DNA of 64,000 nt from positions 1,302,001 through 1,366,000 of the forward strand of contig NZ_JASGJD010000001.1 of assembly GCF_047601505.1 (NCBI RefSeq), in the 5' to 3' direction. This document shows, piece after piece, positions 42,661 through 50,764 of the stretch. How positions within the stretch are numbered: the first letter of the stretch is position 1; each line of letters begins with the position of its first letter. This DNA is from Cloacibacterium sp047601505 (GTDB taxonomy: Bacteria; Bacteroidota; Bacteroidia; Flavobacteriales; Weeksellaceae). Under the pieces are notes generated by a model. The model worked only from the letters and a program-made list of their open reading frames with translations. It was not told the DNA's origin and ran no database searches. The position numbers were made by a program, and so were the translations under genes.

Positions 42661-43722
42661 TTATGCATTAAAAATCAATATAACTCCTGCAGTTACCAAT
42701 AGGTTTACTAATGCTAGCGGAATTAAAGTTTTCCAACCAAGATGCATTAATGTGTCATATCTAAATCTTGGGATTGTCCATCTAATCCACATAAAAATTA
42801 CGATACCAATAATTACTTTAGTTAAAAATGCCAAAATGCTTATTGCACCAGCCCAATTTTCTCCCCAGTTTTCGAAAACCCAGTTGATACCAGGATAATT
42901 GAAACCTCCAAAGAATAATGTAGTGATAAGTGCATTAGAAATAAACATATTTACATATTCACCAAACATATATTGTCCGAAATTCATAGATGAATATTCT
43001 GTCATATAACCATTTACCAATTCGGCTTCACATTCTGGAAGGTCAAAAGGGTGACGGTTGGTTTCTGCCAACGCAGCTACTAAAAATATGATGAAAGCAA
43101 TTGGTTGGTAGAAAATATTCCAGTTCATACCGTCAATGCTTAATAATCCCCAAATTTTACCACTTCCTTGTTGCTCGGTAATGGCTCTTAAATCTAAACT
43201 ATTAGACATCATAATGATAGAAAGAAGGCAAAGTCCCATTGCTAATTCGTAAGAAATCATCTGAGACGAAGCTCTTATCGCTCCTATTAAAGAATATTTG
43301 TTGTTAGAAGCCCAGCCTCCAATCATTACACCATATACTCCAATAGAAACCATTCCCATTAAATAAAGAACACCGATGTCTAAATTGGCAACTTGAATAT
43401 CAAAAGAAGTTCCGCCAATATCAAGTGTTTTACCCCAAGGAATTACAGCTCCTGTAACCAAAGAAATAAACATGGTGATAGCAGGGCCTAAGTAAAATAA
43501 AAATTTTTGAGCACTATCAGGAACAAATCCTTCTTTGAAAAATAGTTTTCCTCCGTCTGCTAATGGTTGCAAAATACCTAGTGGGCCAGCTCTGTTTGGG
43601 CCAATTCTGTCTTGAAGCAAAGCTGCAATTTTTCTTTCTCCCCAAGTAGAATATGCCGCAACTCCTAATGATACCGCGAAAAGAGCAACAACTAATATGA
43701 TTTTAAATGTTAATAAATCCAT
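42661..43722 (-). CDS. nuoH: NADH-quinone oxidoreductase subunit H
   Basis: A 353-residue membrane subunit with about eight helices that forms the quinone tunnel with NuoB and NuoD. Family segments: YSTWGERKIAALLQDRIGPNRAGPLGILQPLADGGKLFFKE, GGWASNNKYSLIGAIRASSQMISYELAMGL, AALAETNRHPFDLPECEAELVNGYMTEYSSMNFG and RWTIPRFRYDTLMHLGWKTLIPLAL. All the usual acidic loop residues are present. Confidence 0.96.
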   Translation of the reverse strand: MDLLTFKIILVVALFAVSLGVAAYSTWGERKIAALLQDRIGPNRAGPLGILQPLADGGKLFFKEGFVPDSAQKFLFYLGPAITMFISLVTGAVIPWGKTLDIGGTSFDIQVANLDIGVLYLMGMVSIGVYGVMIGGWASNNKYSLIGAIRASSQMISYELAMGLCLLSIIMMSNSLDLRAITEQQGSGKIWGLLSIDGMNWNIFYQPIAFIIFLVAALAETNRHPFDLPECEAELVNGYMTEYSSMNFGQYMFGEYVNMFISNALITTLFFGGFNYPGINWVFENWGENWAGAISILAFLTKVIIGIVIFMWIRWTIPRFRYDTLMHLGWKTLIPLALVNLLVTAGVILIFNA

Positions 43723-43751
43723 TTTTTAAATTTTTCAGAATATTGAATGAT

Positions 43752-44789
43752 TTAAAGCGTCTTTTTTTCTTCATCTATTTCTCTTTCGATAACAGCTTCA
43801 TCTTTCAAAGCTATTTCTTTAGCAGAAGGATTTTCGTTAAGAATATGGTAATATTCTGGTTTTTCGTAGTGATTTAGAGAAATTACAGAATGTCTGCTGA
43901 TGTGTCTTGGTCCTTCAATGTTCCAATCTTTTACCTCTTTTTTCTCGAATCTACATTCGTTACAGATAAATTCTTCTACTTCACCATATTGGTCTTTTCT
44001 GGCAGTAACTCTAATAATTTCTTCACCTTTCATCCAAAGAACTGCTTTACCACTACATTTTTCGCATTTACAAGTTGCATCTACAGGTTTTGTAAACCAT
44101 ACTCTGCTTGCGAATCTAGAAGTTCTGTCTGTAAGTGCACCTACCGGACAAACATCTATTACGTTACCAATAAAATCGTTATCTAAAGCTTTATTAAGAA
44201 AAGTAGAAATTTCTGCTTTTTCGCCTCTGAAAAGAATTCCGTGTTCACGTTTATCAGTTAATTGATTGGCAACCAGTACACATCTTGCACAAAGAATACA
44301 TCTGTTCATATTCAATTTGATGTTTGGTCCCAAATCATCAGCTTCGTATGTATTTCTTTCAAACTCGGTTCTTGTAAGTTGGTTACCATGTTCATAACCT
44401 AAATCTTGAAGATGACATTCTCCTGCTTGGTCACAAATTGGACAATCTAAAGGGTGATTTAATAAAAGGAATTCAGTTACCGCTTTTCTCGCTTCCTGAG
44501 TTCTTTCTGAAGTAAGATTTTTTACTTCCATTCCATCCATTACCGTAGTTCTACAACTTGCTACTAATTTTGGCATTGGTCTTGGGTCTGCTTCAGAACC
44601 TTTAGAAACCTCTACCAAGCAAGTTCTACATCTACCACCACTGTTTTCTAATTTGCTATAATAACACATTGCTGGCGGAACAGATTTTCCACCAATTTGG
44701 CGGGCAGCATTTAAGATAGTAGTTCCAGGAGCTACTTCGGTAGTTTGTCCGTCAATGGTTATTTTAAATTTTTTAATTTCTTCGCTCAT
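43752..44789 (-). CDS. nuoG: NADH-quinone oxidoreductase subunit G, short form
   Basis: The Fe-S relay subunit of the peripheral arm. Only 345 residues, against about 900 in E. coli. Ligands seen: 2Fe-2S (Cys42, 54, 57, 79); the His112-Cys116-Cys119-Cys125 cluster; 4Fe-4S (Cys164, 167, 170, 214). A further cysteine group is Cys240, 242, 245, 276 and 279. The whole molybdopterin-like domain is absent, as is common in Bacteroidetes. The protein ends in an acidic tail. The gene follows the outer-membrane-like gene by 46 nt. Confidence 0.93.
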   Translation of the reverse strand: MSEEIKKFKITIDGQTTEVAPGTTILNAARQIGGKSVPPAMCYYSKLENSGGRCRTCLVEVSKGSEADPRPMPKLVASCRTTVMDGMEVKNLTSERTQEARKAVTEFLLLNHPLDCPICDQAGECHLQDLGYEHGNQLTRTEFERNTYEADDLGPNIKLNMNRCILCARCVLVANQLTDKREHGILFRGEKAEISTFLNKALDNDFIGNVIDVCPVGALTDRTSRFASRVWFTKPVDATCKCEKCSGKAVLWMKGEEIIRVTARKDQYGEVEEFICNECRFEKKEVKDWNIEGPRHISRHSVISLNHYEKPEYYHILNENPSAKEIALKDEAVIEREIDEEKKTL

Positions 44790-44835
44790 CTTAAATTTTT
44801 ATGAGTTGAATTTATATATCTAAAGGAATTAATTC

Positions 44836-45681
44836 CTACTTCTTTTTAATGTTAAAAACATAACCAATCCCAAAGTTAATTTGCCCAAAAACAAAATCGT
44901 GAGATGCTTTATCTGGTTTGTTATTAAGAGTTGTTTTTACATCTGGCATATTAATATAGCCAAATTTACCTTCTACTCTTGCCATTAATCTTTTCCAAAG
45001 AACAAAATTGATATTGGTTCTTACATCTGCTCCGAAACCAGCTACATGAAATCTGTCGCTTCTTTCGTTACCAAAAATTTTCACATTACTTTTAGGAAAC
45101 ATTAATCCTAAACCACCACCATAAGACCAAAGTATTTCTAAATTTTCTTTAGCATAGAGATTTTTGTATTTTTCGACACCTAAATTGATGTAATTTAAAC
45201 CATCAGTATGTTCGAAAGTTAAAAATTTCTCGTCTGTAAGATTTACTTGTCCGTTTTGAACCATTGCTGCATAAGTAGGGTCTGAAATATGACCAGTAAA
45301 ATCTACTGTTTGGTCTTGATCCATCACATATTTCATGTGGTCTTGTGCAATAACTATAGCCAAATTATCTTTAATAAAATAACCAAGTCTGAAATTGAAT
45401 TGCGGTTTTGAAACTTCTCCTGGATTAATGTAATCCCAACTTAAATCAGATGGTCTGTCGTGTGCTACTACATTGTGAAGAACGAAATCGTATCCGTTTC
45501 CTTTGAAATGAATATCAGATTTCGAAAACATAGCTCTGTTCCATCCCCAAAAAACAAACATAGTTCCTTTTTCTCCTAAAGATTTTTTAGAACTTGTTTC
45601 GATATTTCCATCATTTGAATTTTGTGCGAAAACAAAATTCCCAACAAAAAATATTAAAAATATTTTTAAAAACTTCTTCAT
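44836..45681 (-). CDS. Outer-membrane beta-barrel-like protein inside the nuo operon
   Basis: A 281-residue exported protein with signal peptide KKFLKIFLIFFVGNFVFAQ. The mature part alternates polar and aromatic/hydrophobic residues (FNFRLGYFIKDNLAIVIAQDHMKYVM, ILWSYGGGLGLMFPKS, RVEGKFGYINMP, FGQINFGIGYVFNI), a pattern fitting an outer-membrane beta barrel of about 10-12 strands. It is not a complex I subunit. I start it at 45681; an in-frame Met five codons upstream would overlap nuoF. It lies between nuoF and nuoG on the same strand with close spacing, so it is transcribed with them. Function unknown. Confidence 0.78.
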   Translation of the reverse strand: MKKFLKIFLIFFVGNFVFAQNSNDGNIETSSKKSLGEKGTMFVFWGWNRAMFSKSDIHFKGNGYDFVLHNVVAHDRPSDLSWDYINPGEVSKPQFNFRLGYFIKDNLAIVIAQDHMKYVMDQDQTVDFTGHISDPTYAAMVQNGQVNLTDEKFLTFEHTDGLNYINLGVEKYKNLYAKENLEILWSYGGGLGLMFPKSNVKIFGNERSDRFHVAGFGADVRTNINFVLWKRLMARVEGKFGYINMPDVKTTLNNKPDKASHDFVFGQINFGIGYVFNIKKK

Positions 45682-45682
45682 T

Positions 45683-47038
45683 TTATTGTTTTTCAATTAC
45701 AGGTAGTGGATCTGCATAATTGGCTAGTCCGTAGTTTTGAGTTTGGCTTAATTCAGGATTGTTAATATGCCATTCAAATTCATCACGGAAGTGGCGAATA
45801 GCTGCTGCTACAGGCCAAGCTGCTGCGTCTCCAAGTGGACAAATGGTATTTCCTTCAATTTTTCTTTGGATATCCCAAAGTAAATCAATGTCTTCCATTG
45901 TACCTTTACCGGATTCTATTTTTTTCAAAATTTTATACATCCATCCTGTTCCTTCTCTACAAGGTGTACATTGTCCGCAACTTTCGTGGTTGTAGAAATG
46001 AGCCAACGTCATGGTATGTTTTACTACACATTGGTCTTCGTCTAAAACGATGAAACCACCAGAACCCATCATAGTTCCTGTAGCGAAACCTCCATCAGAT
46101 AGAGATTCGTAGTTCATATATCTTGGTTCGCCAGTTGCTGTTTTCAATAATAAATTTGCAGGAACAATTGGTACAGAAGAACCACCAGGGATACAAGCTT
46201 TTAGTTTTTTACCATTTGGAATACCACCGCAATATTCTTCAGAATAAATAAATTCTTCTACAGTGATGGTCATATCTATTTCGTAAACACCTGGTTTGTT
46301 GATGTTACCACAAGCTGAAATTAATTTTGTACCTGTAGAACGACCAACTCCAATTTTAGAATATTCAGCACCAGTAATATCAATAATTGGAACTACAGCT
46401 GCTATTGTTTCTACATTGTTTACTACTGTTGGACATTGGTAAAGACCTTTCACTGCTGGGAAAGGTGGTTTTAGTCTTGGGTTTCCACGTTTTCCTTCTA
46501 GAGATTCTATCAAAGCAGTTTCTTCGCCACAGATGTAAGCTCCGGCTCCTCTTTGAACGTAAATTTCTAAATCGAAACCGCTTCCTAAGATGTTTTTACC
46601 AAGAAAACCTGCTTTTTTAGCTTCGTCAATTGCTTGTTCTAAAATATCTGGAATCCAAGCGTATTCTCCTCTAATATAAATGTAAGAAGTGTTAGAACCT
46701 AATGCATAAGAAGCAATAATCATCCCTTCTATTAATAAATGAGGAATAAATTCCATCAAATATCTGTCTTTGAAAGTTCCTGGTTCAGATTCGTCTGCAT
46801 TTACAACCAAATATCTTGGTACACCTTCTGGTTTTGCTAGGAAGCTCCATTTCATACCGGTAGGGAAACCAGCACCACCACGACCTCTAAGACCAGAAGT
46901 TTTTACTTCTTCTACAATTTGGTCTGGAGTCATTTTCAATGCTTTTTCTACAGATTGGTAGCCGCCGTGTTGTCTATAAGTATCAAAATATCTGATACCT
47001 TCTATGTGAGCGTTTTTAAGTAAAAGTTTTTTACTCAT
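45683..47038 (-). CDS. nuoF: NADH-quinone oxidoreductase subunit F (NADH/FMN site)
   Basis: A 451-residue subunit that oxidises NADH. The nucleotide/FMN loop is GLRGRGGAGFPTGMKW (about 50-65), with NADESEPGTFKDR, GAGAYICGEETALIESLEGKRGNPRLKPP, and the 4Fe-4S (N3) ligands ESCGQCTPCREGTGW plus TICPLGDAAAWP. The gene follows nuoE by 12 nt. Nothing is missing. Confidence 0.96.
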   Translation of the reverse strand: MSKKLLLKNAHIEGIRYFDTYRQHGGYQSVEKALKMTPDQIVEEVKTSGLRGRGGAGFPTGMKWSFLAKPEGVPRYLVVNADESEPGTFKDRYLMEFIPHLLIEGMIIASYALGSNTSYIYIRGEYAWIPDILEQAIDEAKKAGFLGKNILGSGFDLEIYVQRGAGAYICGEETALIESLEGKRGNPRLKPPFPAVKGLYQCPTVVNNVETIAAVVPIIDITGAEYSKIGVGRSTGTKLISACGNINKPGVYEIDMTITVEEFIYSEEYCGGIPNGKKLKACIPGGSSVPIVPANLLLKTATGEPRYMNYESLSDGGFATGTMMGSGGFIVLDEDQCVVKHTMTLAHFYNHESCGQCTPCREGTGWMYKILKKIESGKGTMEDIDLLWDIQRKIEGNTICPLGDAAAWPVAAAIRHFRDEFEWHINNPELSQTQNYGLANYADPLPVIEKQ

Positions 47039-47050
47039 AACAGTTATTTA

Positions 47051-47560
47051 TTAATCAATAGCAATGCTTCCTTGTCTGCAAAGTTCAAGGATTTCATCTA
47101 CTTTTTCTTTAGTTAAATTTTCATGATAGAATTTCCCAAGTTGCATCATTGGAGCATATCCACAAGCTCCAAGGCATTCTGCTGGTTTTAAAGTGAATAA
47201 ACCATCTGCTGTAGTTTCTCCTGCTTTGATGCCTAGTTTTTCTTTGATATAATTTACAATATCATCACTTCCTCTTAGCATACATGGGCCAGTGACACAA
47301 ACTTCTAAAACATATTTACCTACTGGTTTCATATTAAACATGGTGTAGAAAGTAGCTACTTCGTACACTTCTATAGGTAGAATGTCTAAAACGCTTGCAA
47401 CATAATCCATCACGGGAACGTCTAACCAACCTCCAAATTCTTTTTGTGCAACGTGTAGCACAGGAATTAGAGCAGATTTTTGTTTCCCTTCTGGATATCT
47501 TGCAATAATTTGTTTTACTTTTTCTAAAGTTTCTGGTTTAAAAGCAATTGTTTCGCTCAT
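47051..47560 (-). CDS. nuoE: NADH-quinone oxidoreductase subunit E (2Fe-2S)
   Basis: A 169-residue thioredoxin-like-fold subunit with cluster N1a. Ligands are in VCVTGPCMLRGSD and AECLGACGYAPMMQLG. ARYPEGKQKSALIPVLHVAQKEFGGWL is the usual helical N-terminal region. I start at 47560 (MSETIAF). The in-frame extension upstream runs into the inverted repeat that fills the gap to nuoD. Confidence 0.94.
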   Translation of the reverse strand: MSETIAFKPETLEKVKQIIARYPEGKQKSALIPVLHVAQKEFGGWLDVPVMDYVASVLDILPIEVYEVATFYTMFNMKPVGKYVLEVCVTGPCMLRGSDDIVNYIKEKLGIKAGETTADGLFTLKPAECLGACGYAPMMQLGKFYHENLTKEKVDEILELCRQGSIAID

Positions 47561-47578
47561 TTTTTTATTTTGTAAAAT

Positions 47579-47665
47579 GTACAATGTACAAAGTACAACG
47601 TACAGTTATTAAAATCTTTTTACAATATTTGTTATTCTTCATACTTTGTACTTTTTACATTGTAC
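47579..47665. repeat. Inverted repeat in the nuoD-nuoE gap
   Basis: A 23-bp arm beginning GTACAATGTACAAAG (47579-47601) is mirrored, with two mismatches, by 47643-47665 ending ACATTGTAC. The spacer is 41 nt. Each arm is itself built from GTAC motifs. It fills most of the nuoD-nuoE gap and could form a stable stem in the nuo transcript. Confidence 0.7.
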
Positions 47666-47676
47666 AAAGTGCATTT

Positions 47677-48900
47677 TTAAGCATCTAATTCTCCTGCAAT
47701 AATGTTCATAGAACTCATTGTAACTACTGCGTCAGAAATCATTGCTCCTTTTATCATTTCAGGATAAGCCTGATAGTAGATAAAACATGGTCTTCTGAAG
47801 TGAAGTCTATAAGGACTTCTTCCTCCGTCACTTATTAAGTAAAAACCTAATTCTCCGTTTCCTCCTTCTACACAATGGTAAACTTCTCCTTTAGGAACTT
47901 CGGTTTCTCCCATTACAATTTTGAAGTGGTAAATTAAAGCTTCCATGTTATTGTAAACTTCTGCTTTTTCTGGAAGATAAAACTCTGGTACATCTGCATG
48001 GAAATCTCCTTCCGGAAGATTTTTGTAGGCTTGTTCTATAATTTTCAAACTTTCCCAAACTTCGTGCTGACGAACCATAAAACGGTCATAAGTATCTCCA
48101 CCTGTACCAACTGGTACCATGAAATCAAAATCTTCGTAAGATGAATAAGGTTGTGCAACTCTTACATCATAATCTACACCAGCCGCTCTAAGGTTAGGGC
48201 CTGTAAAACTATAATTTAAAGCTCTTTCTGCTGAAATATGACCTGCGCCAATGGTTCTTTCCATGAAAATTCTGTTTCTTTCGTTAAGTGTACAGAATTG
48301 TCCCCATATTTTCGGGAAGTTTTTTAACCAATTTTTTAGTAATTCATGGAATTTAGGAGTGAAATCTCTTTCGAAACCACCAATTCTTCCCATGTTAGTC
48401 GTCATTCTTGCTCCGCAGATTTGCTCGTACATTTCGTAGATAGCTTCTCTTTCTCGGAAAAGATAAGTAAGACCAGTAATTGCACCTGCATCCATCGCAA
48501 TTACTCCATTACAAACCATGTGGTCTGAAATTCTTGCCAACTCCATAATAATAACACGCATATATTGTACACGTTTTGAAACTTCACATCCGATAAGTTT
48601 TTCTACCGTCATGTGCCAAGCCATATTGTTGATAGGAGCAGAGCAGTAGTTCATACGGTCTGTAAGCGTGGTAATCTGAGCAAAATTTCTTCTTTCAGAT
48701 ATTTTTTCAAAAGCACGATGTATATATCCTACCGTTTGTTCGGCGTGTAAAATTCTTTCTCCATCCATGGTTAATACATTTTGGAAAATACCGTGGGTAG
48801 AAGGGTGCGTAGGACCAAGGTTTAGGGTATAAAGTTGCCCGTCTATTTGTTCCTTAGTTTCGTAGCTGCTTAGTATGTTTGATAGTGCGTTATCTTTCAT
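47677..48900 (-). CDS. nuoD: NADH-quinone oxidoreductase subunit D (49 kDa)
   Basis: The quinone-site subunit, homologous to the hydrogenase large subunit. 407 residues: LGPTHPSTHGIFQNVLTMDGE near the N-terminus, TDRMNYCSAPINNMAWHMTVEKL, RIGGFERDFTPKF and CVEGGNGELGFYLISDGGRSPYRLHFRRPCF. It is separate from nuoC, unlike the fused E. coli nuoCD. Confidence 0.95.
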   Translation of the reverse strand: MKDNALSNILSSYETKEQIDGQLYTLNLGPTHPSTHGIFQNVLTMDGERILHAEQTVGYIHRAFEKISERRNFAQITTLTDRMNYCSAPINNMAWHMTVEKLIGCEVSKRVQYMRVIIMELARISDHMVCNGVIAMDAGAITGLTYLFREREAIYEMYEQICGARMTTNMGRIGGFERDFTPKFHELLKNWLKNFPKIWGQFCTLNERNRIFMERTIGAGHISAERALNYSFTGPNLRAAGVDYDVRVAQPYSSYEDFDFMVPVGTGGDTYDRFMVRQHEVWESLKIIEQAYKNLPEGDFHADVPEFYLPEKAEVYNNMEALIYHFKIVMGETEVPKGEVYHCVEGGNGELGFYLISDGGRSPYRLHFRRPCFIYYQAYPEMIKGAMISDAVVTMSSMNIIAGELDA

Positions 48901-48927
48901 AATTTTAATAATTGATAATTAATAATT

Positions 48928-48955
48928 GATAATTGATTTCCTTTTATCAATTATC
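48928..48955. repeat. Hairpin in the nuoC-nuoD gap
   Basis: GATAATTGAT (48928-48937) and ATCAATTATC (48946-48955) form perfect 10-bp arms around an 8-nt loop, within a run of TAATTGATAATT-type repeats. It lies upstream of the nuoD start in the direction of transcription. Confidence 0.55.
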
Positions 48956-48962
48956 ATTTATT

Positions 48963-49463
48963 CTATCTTCCGAACATTTTATCGTTTTTGTCTGTTCTGG
49001 TTCCGTCTTCTAGAGCATATTCTTTTAACATTGGATGATAACCAAGATCTTCCATATTTAAAATAGCTCTTAAATCTGGATGACCTTTGAATTTAATTCC
49101 GTAAAAATCAAAAGTTTCTCTTTCCATCCAATTAGCACCAGAGTATAAGTCAGTCAAAGTTTCGAATTCTATATTTTCTTTCGTTCCGAAAGCTTTTAAT
49201 CTAATTCTGAAACCCGTTTTCAGATTATGCAAGTGATAAATAACACCTAATTCGTTACCTTCTTTTTCAGGATAATGAATTCCGCATATATCTGTAAGGA
49301 AATTTATTTCTAAAGAAGTATCTTTAAGGTAATGAATTACTTTTTTGATGTCTTCTTTTTTTAATTCTAGAGTTAATAATCCGTAAGGTTCGCTAACAGA
49401 AATTATCGAATCTGGAAATTCTCTTGTAATGGCTTCTAGCACAAATTCGTTAGTCATATCCAT
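48963..49463 (-). CDS. nuoC: NADH-quinone oxidoreductase subunit C (30 kDa)
   Basis: A 166-residue peripheral-arm subunit. Signature: LKAFGTKENIEFETLTDLYSGANWMERETFDFYGIKFKGHPDLRAILNMEDLGYHPMLKEY. Two Met codons two residues apart (49463, 49457) are equally plausible starts. The gap to nuoB is 2 nt. Confidence 0.94.
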   Translation of the reverse strand: MDMTNEFVLEAITREFPDSIISVSEPYGLLTLELKKEDIKKVIHYLKDTSLEINFLTDICGIHYPEKEGNELGVIYHLHNLKTGFRIRLKAFGTKENIEFETLTDLYSGANWMERETFDFYGIKFKGHPDLRAILNMEDLGYHPMLKEYALEDGTRTDKNDKMFGR

Positions 49464-49465
49464 AA

Positions 49466-50023
49466 TTATTCTATTCCGTATGAGTCTAATAAAGCTTTAT
49501 ATTCTGGCAAATCTCTTCTTCTAAGGCTTTCACTTTGGCTAAGTTCTTGCACTTGCATTACGCCTTCTATTATTTGTTCTGGTCTTGGTGGACAGCCAGG
49601 TACATACACATCTACAGGGATAATTTTGTCAATCCCTTGAAGTACAGAATAAGTATCAAAAATACCTCCACTAGAAGCACAAGCACCTACTGCAATTACC
49701 CATTTTGGTTCTGCCATTTGTGTGTAAACTTGTTTTAATATCGGAGCTAGTTTTTTTGAAATTGTTCCGCAGACCATTAACATGTCTGCTTGTCTTGGCG
49801 AAAAAGAGTTTCTTTCCATCCCGAATCTAGAACCATCATAGGTTGGATTAAGGAATGCCATAAATTCTATACCACAACATGAAGTTGCAAATGGCAAAGG
49901 CCACAAAGAATAACTTCTGGCCAAACCTATTACGCTGCTCAGTTTTGTAGCAAAAAAACCTTCACCTTCCAATCCTTCTGGAGCAGGTGCGTCCATTCTT
50001 ACAACTGGTTTATTATCTGACAT
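49466..50023 (-). CDS. nuoB: NADH-quinone oxidoreductase subunit B (4Fe-4S N2)
   Basis: A 185-residue subunit carrying the terminal N2 cluster next to the quinone site. Ligands: the adjacent cysteines of ATSCCGIEFMA (about 47-57), VIAVGACASSGGIFDTYSV and VPGCPPRPEQII. It lies 59 nt after nuoA. Confidence 0.95.
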   Translation of the reverse strand: MSDNKPVVRMDAPAPEGLEGEGFFATKLSSVIGLARSYSLWPLPFATSCCGIEFMAFLNPTYDGSRFGMERNSFSPRQADMLMVCGTISKKLAPILKQVYTQMAEPKWVIAVGACASSGGIFDTYSVLQGIDKIIPVDVYVPGCPPRPEQIIEGVMQVQELSQSESLRRRDLPEYKALLDSYGIE

Positions 50024-50082
50024 TATTATTCGTTGTTTTAAGGTTGATTTTTATGAATACTTTTTTTAAGTATTATTATTTT

Positions 50083-50448
50083 TTATTTATCCCAATCTAA
50101 AGCGCCTCTTTTCCATACGTATAAAAAACCGATGAAAAAGACTGCTACAAAGGCTAAAATCGCAAGGAATCCTTCTACGCCAAATTCTTTGAAGTTTACA
50201 GCATAAGGATAAAAGAAAACTATTTCTATATCAAATAGTACAAATAAAATTGCTGTAAGGAAGTATTTTACAGAAAAAGGAGTTCTAGCATTGCCTTCTA
50301 TCTCGTAACCACATTCGAAATTTTCGTTTTTCTTTTTTGAAGAATTTTTGGGTCCCAGAAAGTGGGTTCCTAAGATTGAAAGGAGCACGAAGCCTAGACC
50401 AACAGCAGCCTGAATAAGGACAGGAATATAATTTTCAGGTAAATTCAT
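50083..50448 (-). CDS. nuoA: NADH-quinone oxidoreductase subunit A
   Basis: A three-helix membrane subunit, first gene of the complex I operon. 121 residues from MNLPENYIPV. Typical features are FECGYEIEGNARTPFSVKYFLTAILFVLFDIEIVFFYPYAV, with the conserved Cys and acidic residues. I choose the ATG at 50448. An in-frame GTG at 50469 lies only 2 nt from the -7 box and would precede or coincide with the transcription start. Confidence 0.94.
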   Translation of the reverse strand: MNLPENYIPVLIQAAVGLGFVLLSILGTHFLGPKNSSKKKNENFECGYEIEGNARTPFSVKYFLTAILFVLFDIEIVFFYPYAVNFKEFGVEGFLAILAFVAVFFIGFLYVWKRGALDWDK

Positions 50449-50470
50449 CTCTATTAAGTATTTCAACACG

Positions 50471-50478
50471 CAAATTTA
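50471..50478 (-). promoter_or_regulatory. Candidate -7 box of the nuo operon
   Basis: Read leftward, TAAATTTG (50478-50471) matches TAnnTTTG. It is 23 nt before the chosen nuoA ATG. No clean TTG is seen 17-23 bp upstream, so the -33 part is weak. Confidence 0.45.
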
Positions 50479-50568
50479 TGAATTAATAATAGAAATGGGA
50501 AATTTTAAGACTTACTTTTCTTTTTATTTATCTATCGTTTTGTAATTTAGAATCATTACAAATAATAT

Positions 50569-50745
50569 TTATTTTTTCATTTTTTTTATGACAAGAAAAG
50601 CCATGTAAGCCATGTAACCAAATAAAAAACTAGCAAACAGGATGTTAATAATTGCATTAGTCTTCTCATCTTGAACGCGAAAGAAGATATTGTAAAGGAT
50701 GTACAAAATAATAATGCCAGCGTAATTATAGATTTGTTTTTTCAT
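50569..50745 (-). CDS. 58-residue two-helix membrane protein
   Basis: A small open reading frame of 58 codons between nuoA and the DinB gene. It reads MKKQIYNYAGIIILYILYN, a short polar turn (RVQDEKTN), then AIINILFASFLFGYMAYMAF and a basic end LVIKKMKK. This gives two transmembrane helices of normal length joined by a charged loop, with Lys at both ends, a convincing membrane hairpin. It lies 19 nt after the DinB stop on the same strand and 120 nt before nuoA. No family recognised; it may be co-transcribed with the DinB gene. Confidence 0.68.
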   Translation of the reverse strand: MKKQIYNYAGIIILYILYNIFFRVQDEKTNAIINILFASFLFGYMAYMAFLVIKKMKK

Positions 50746-50764
50746 TTGGAAGAAATGATTTTTT

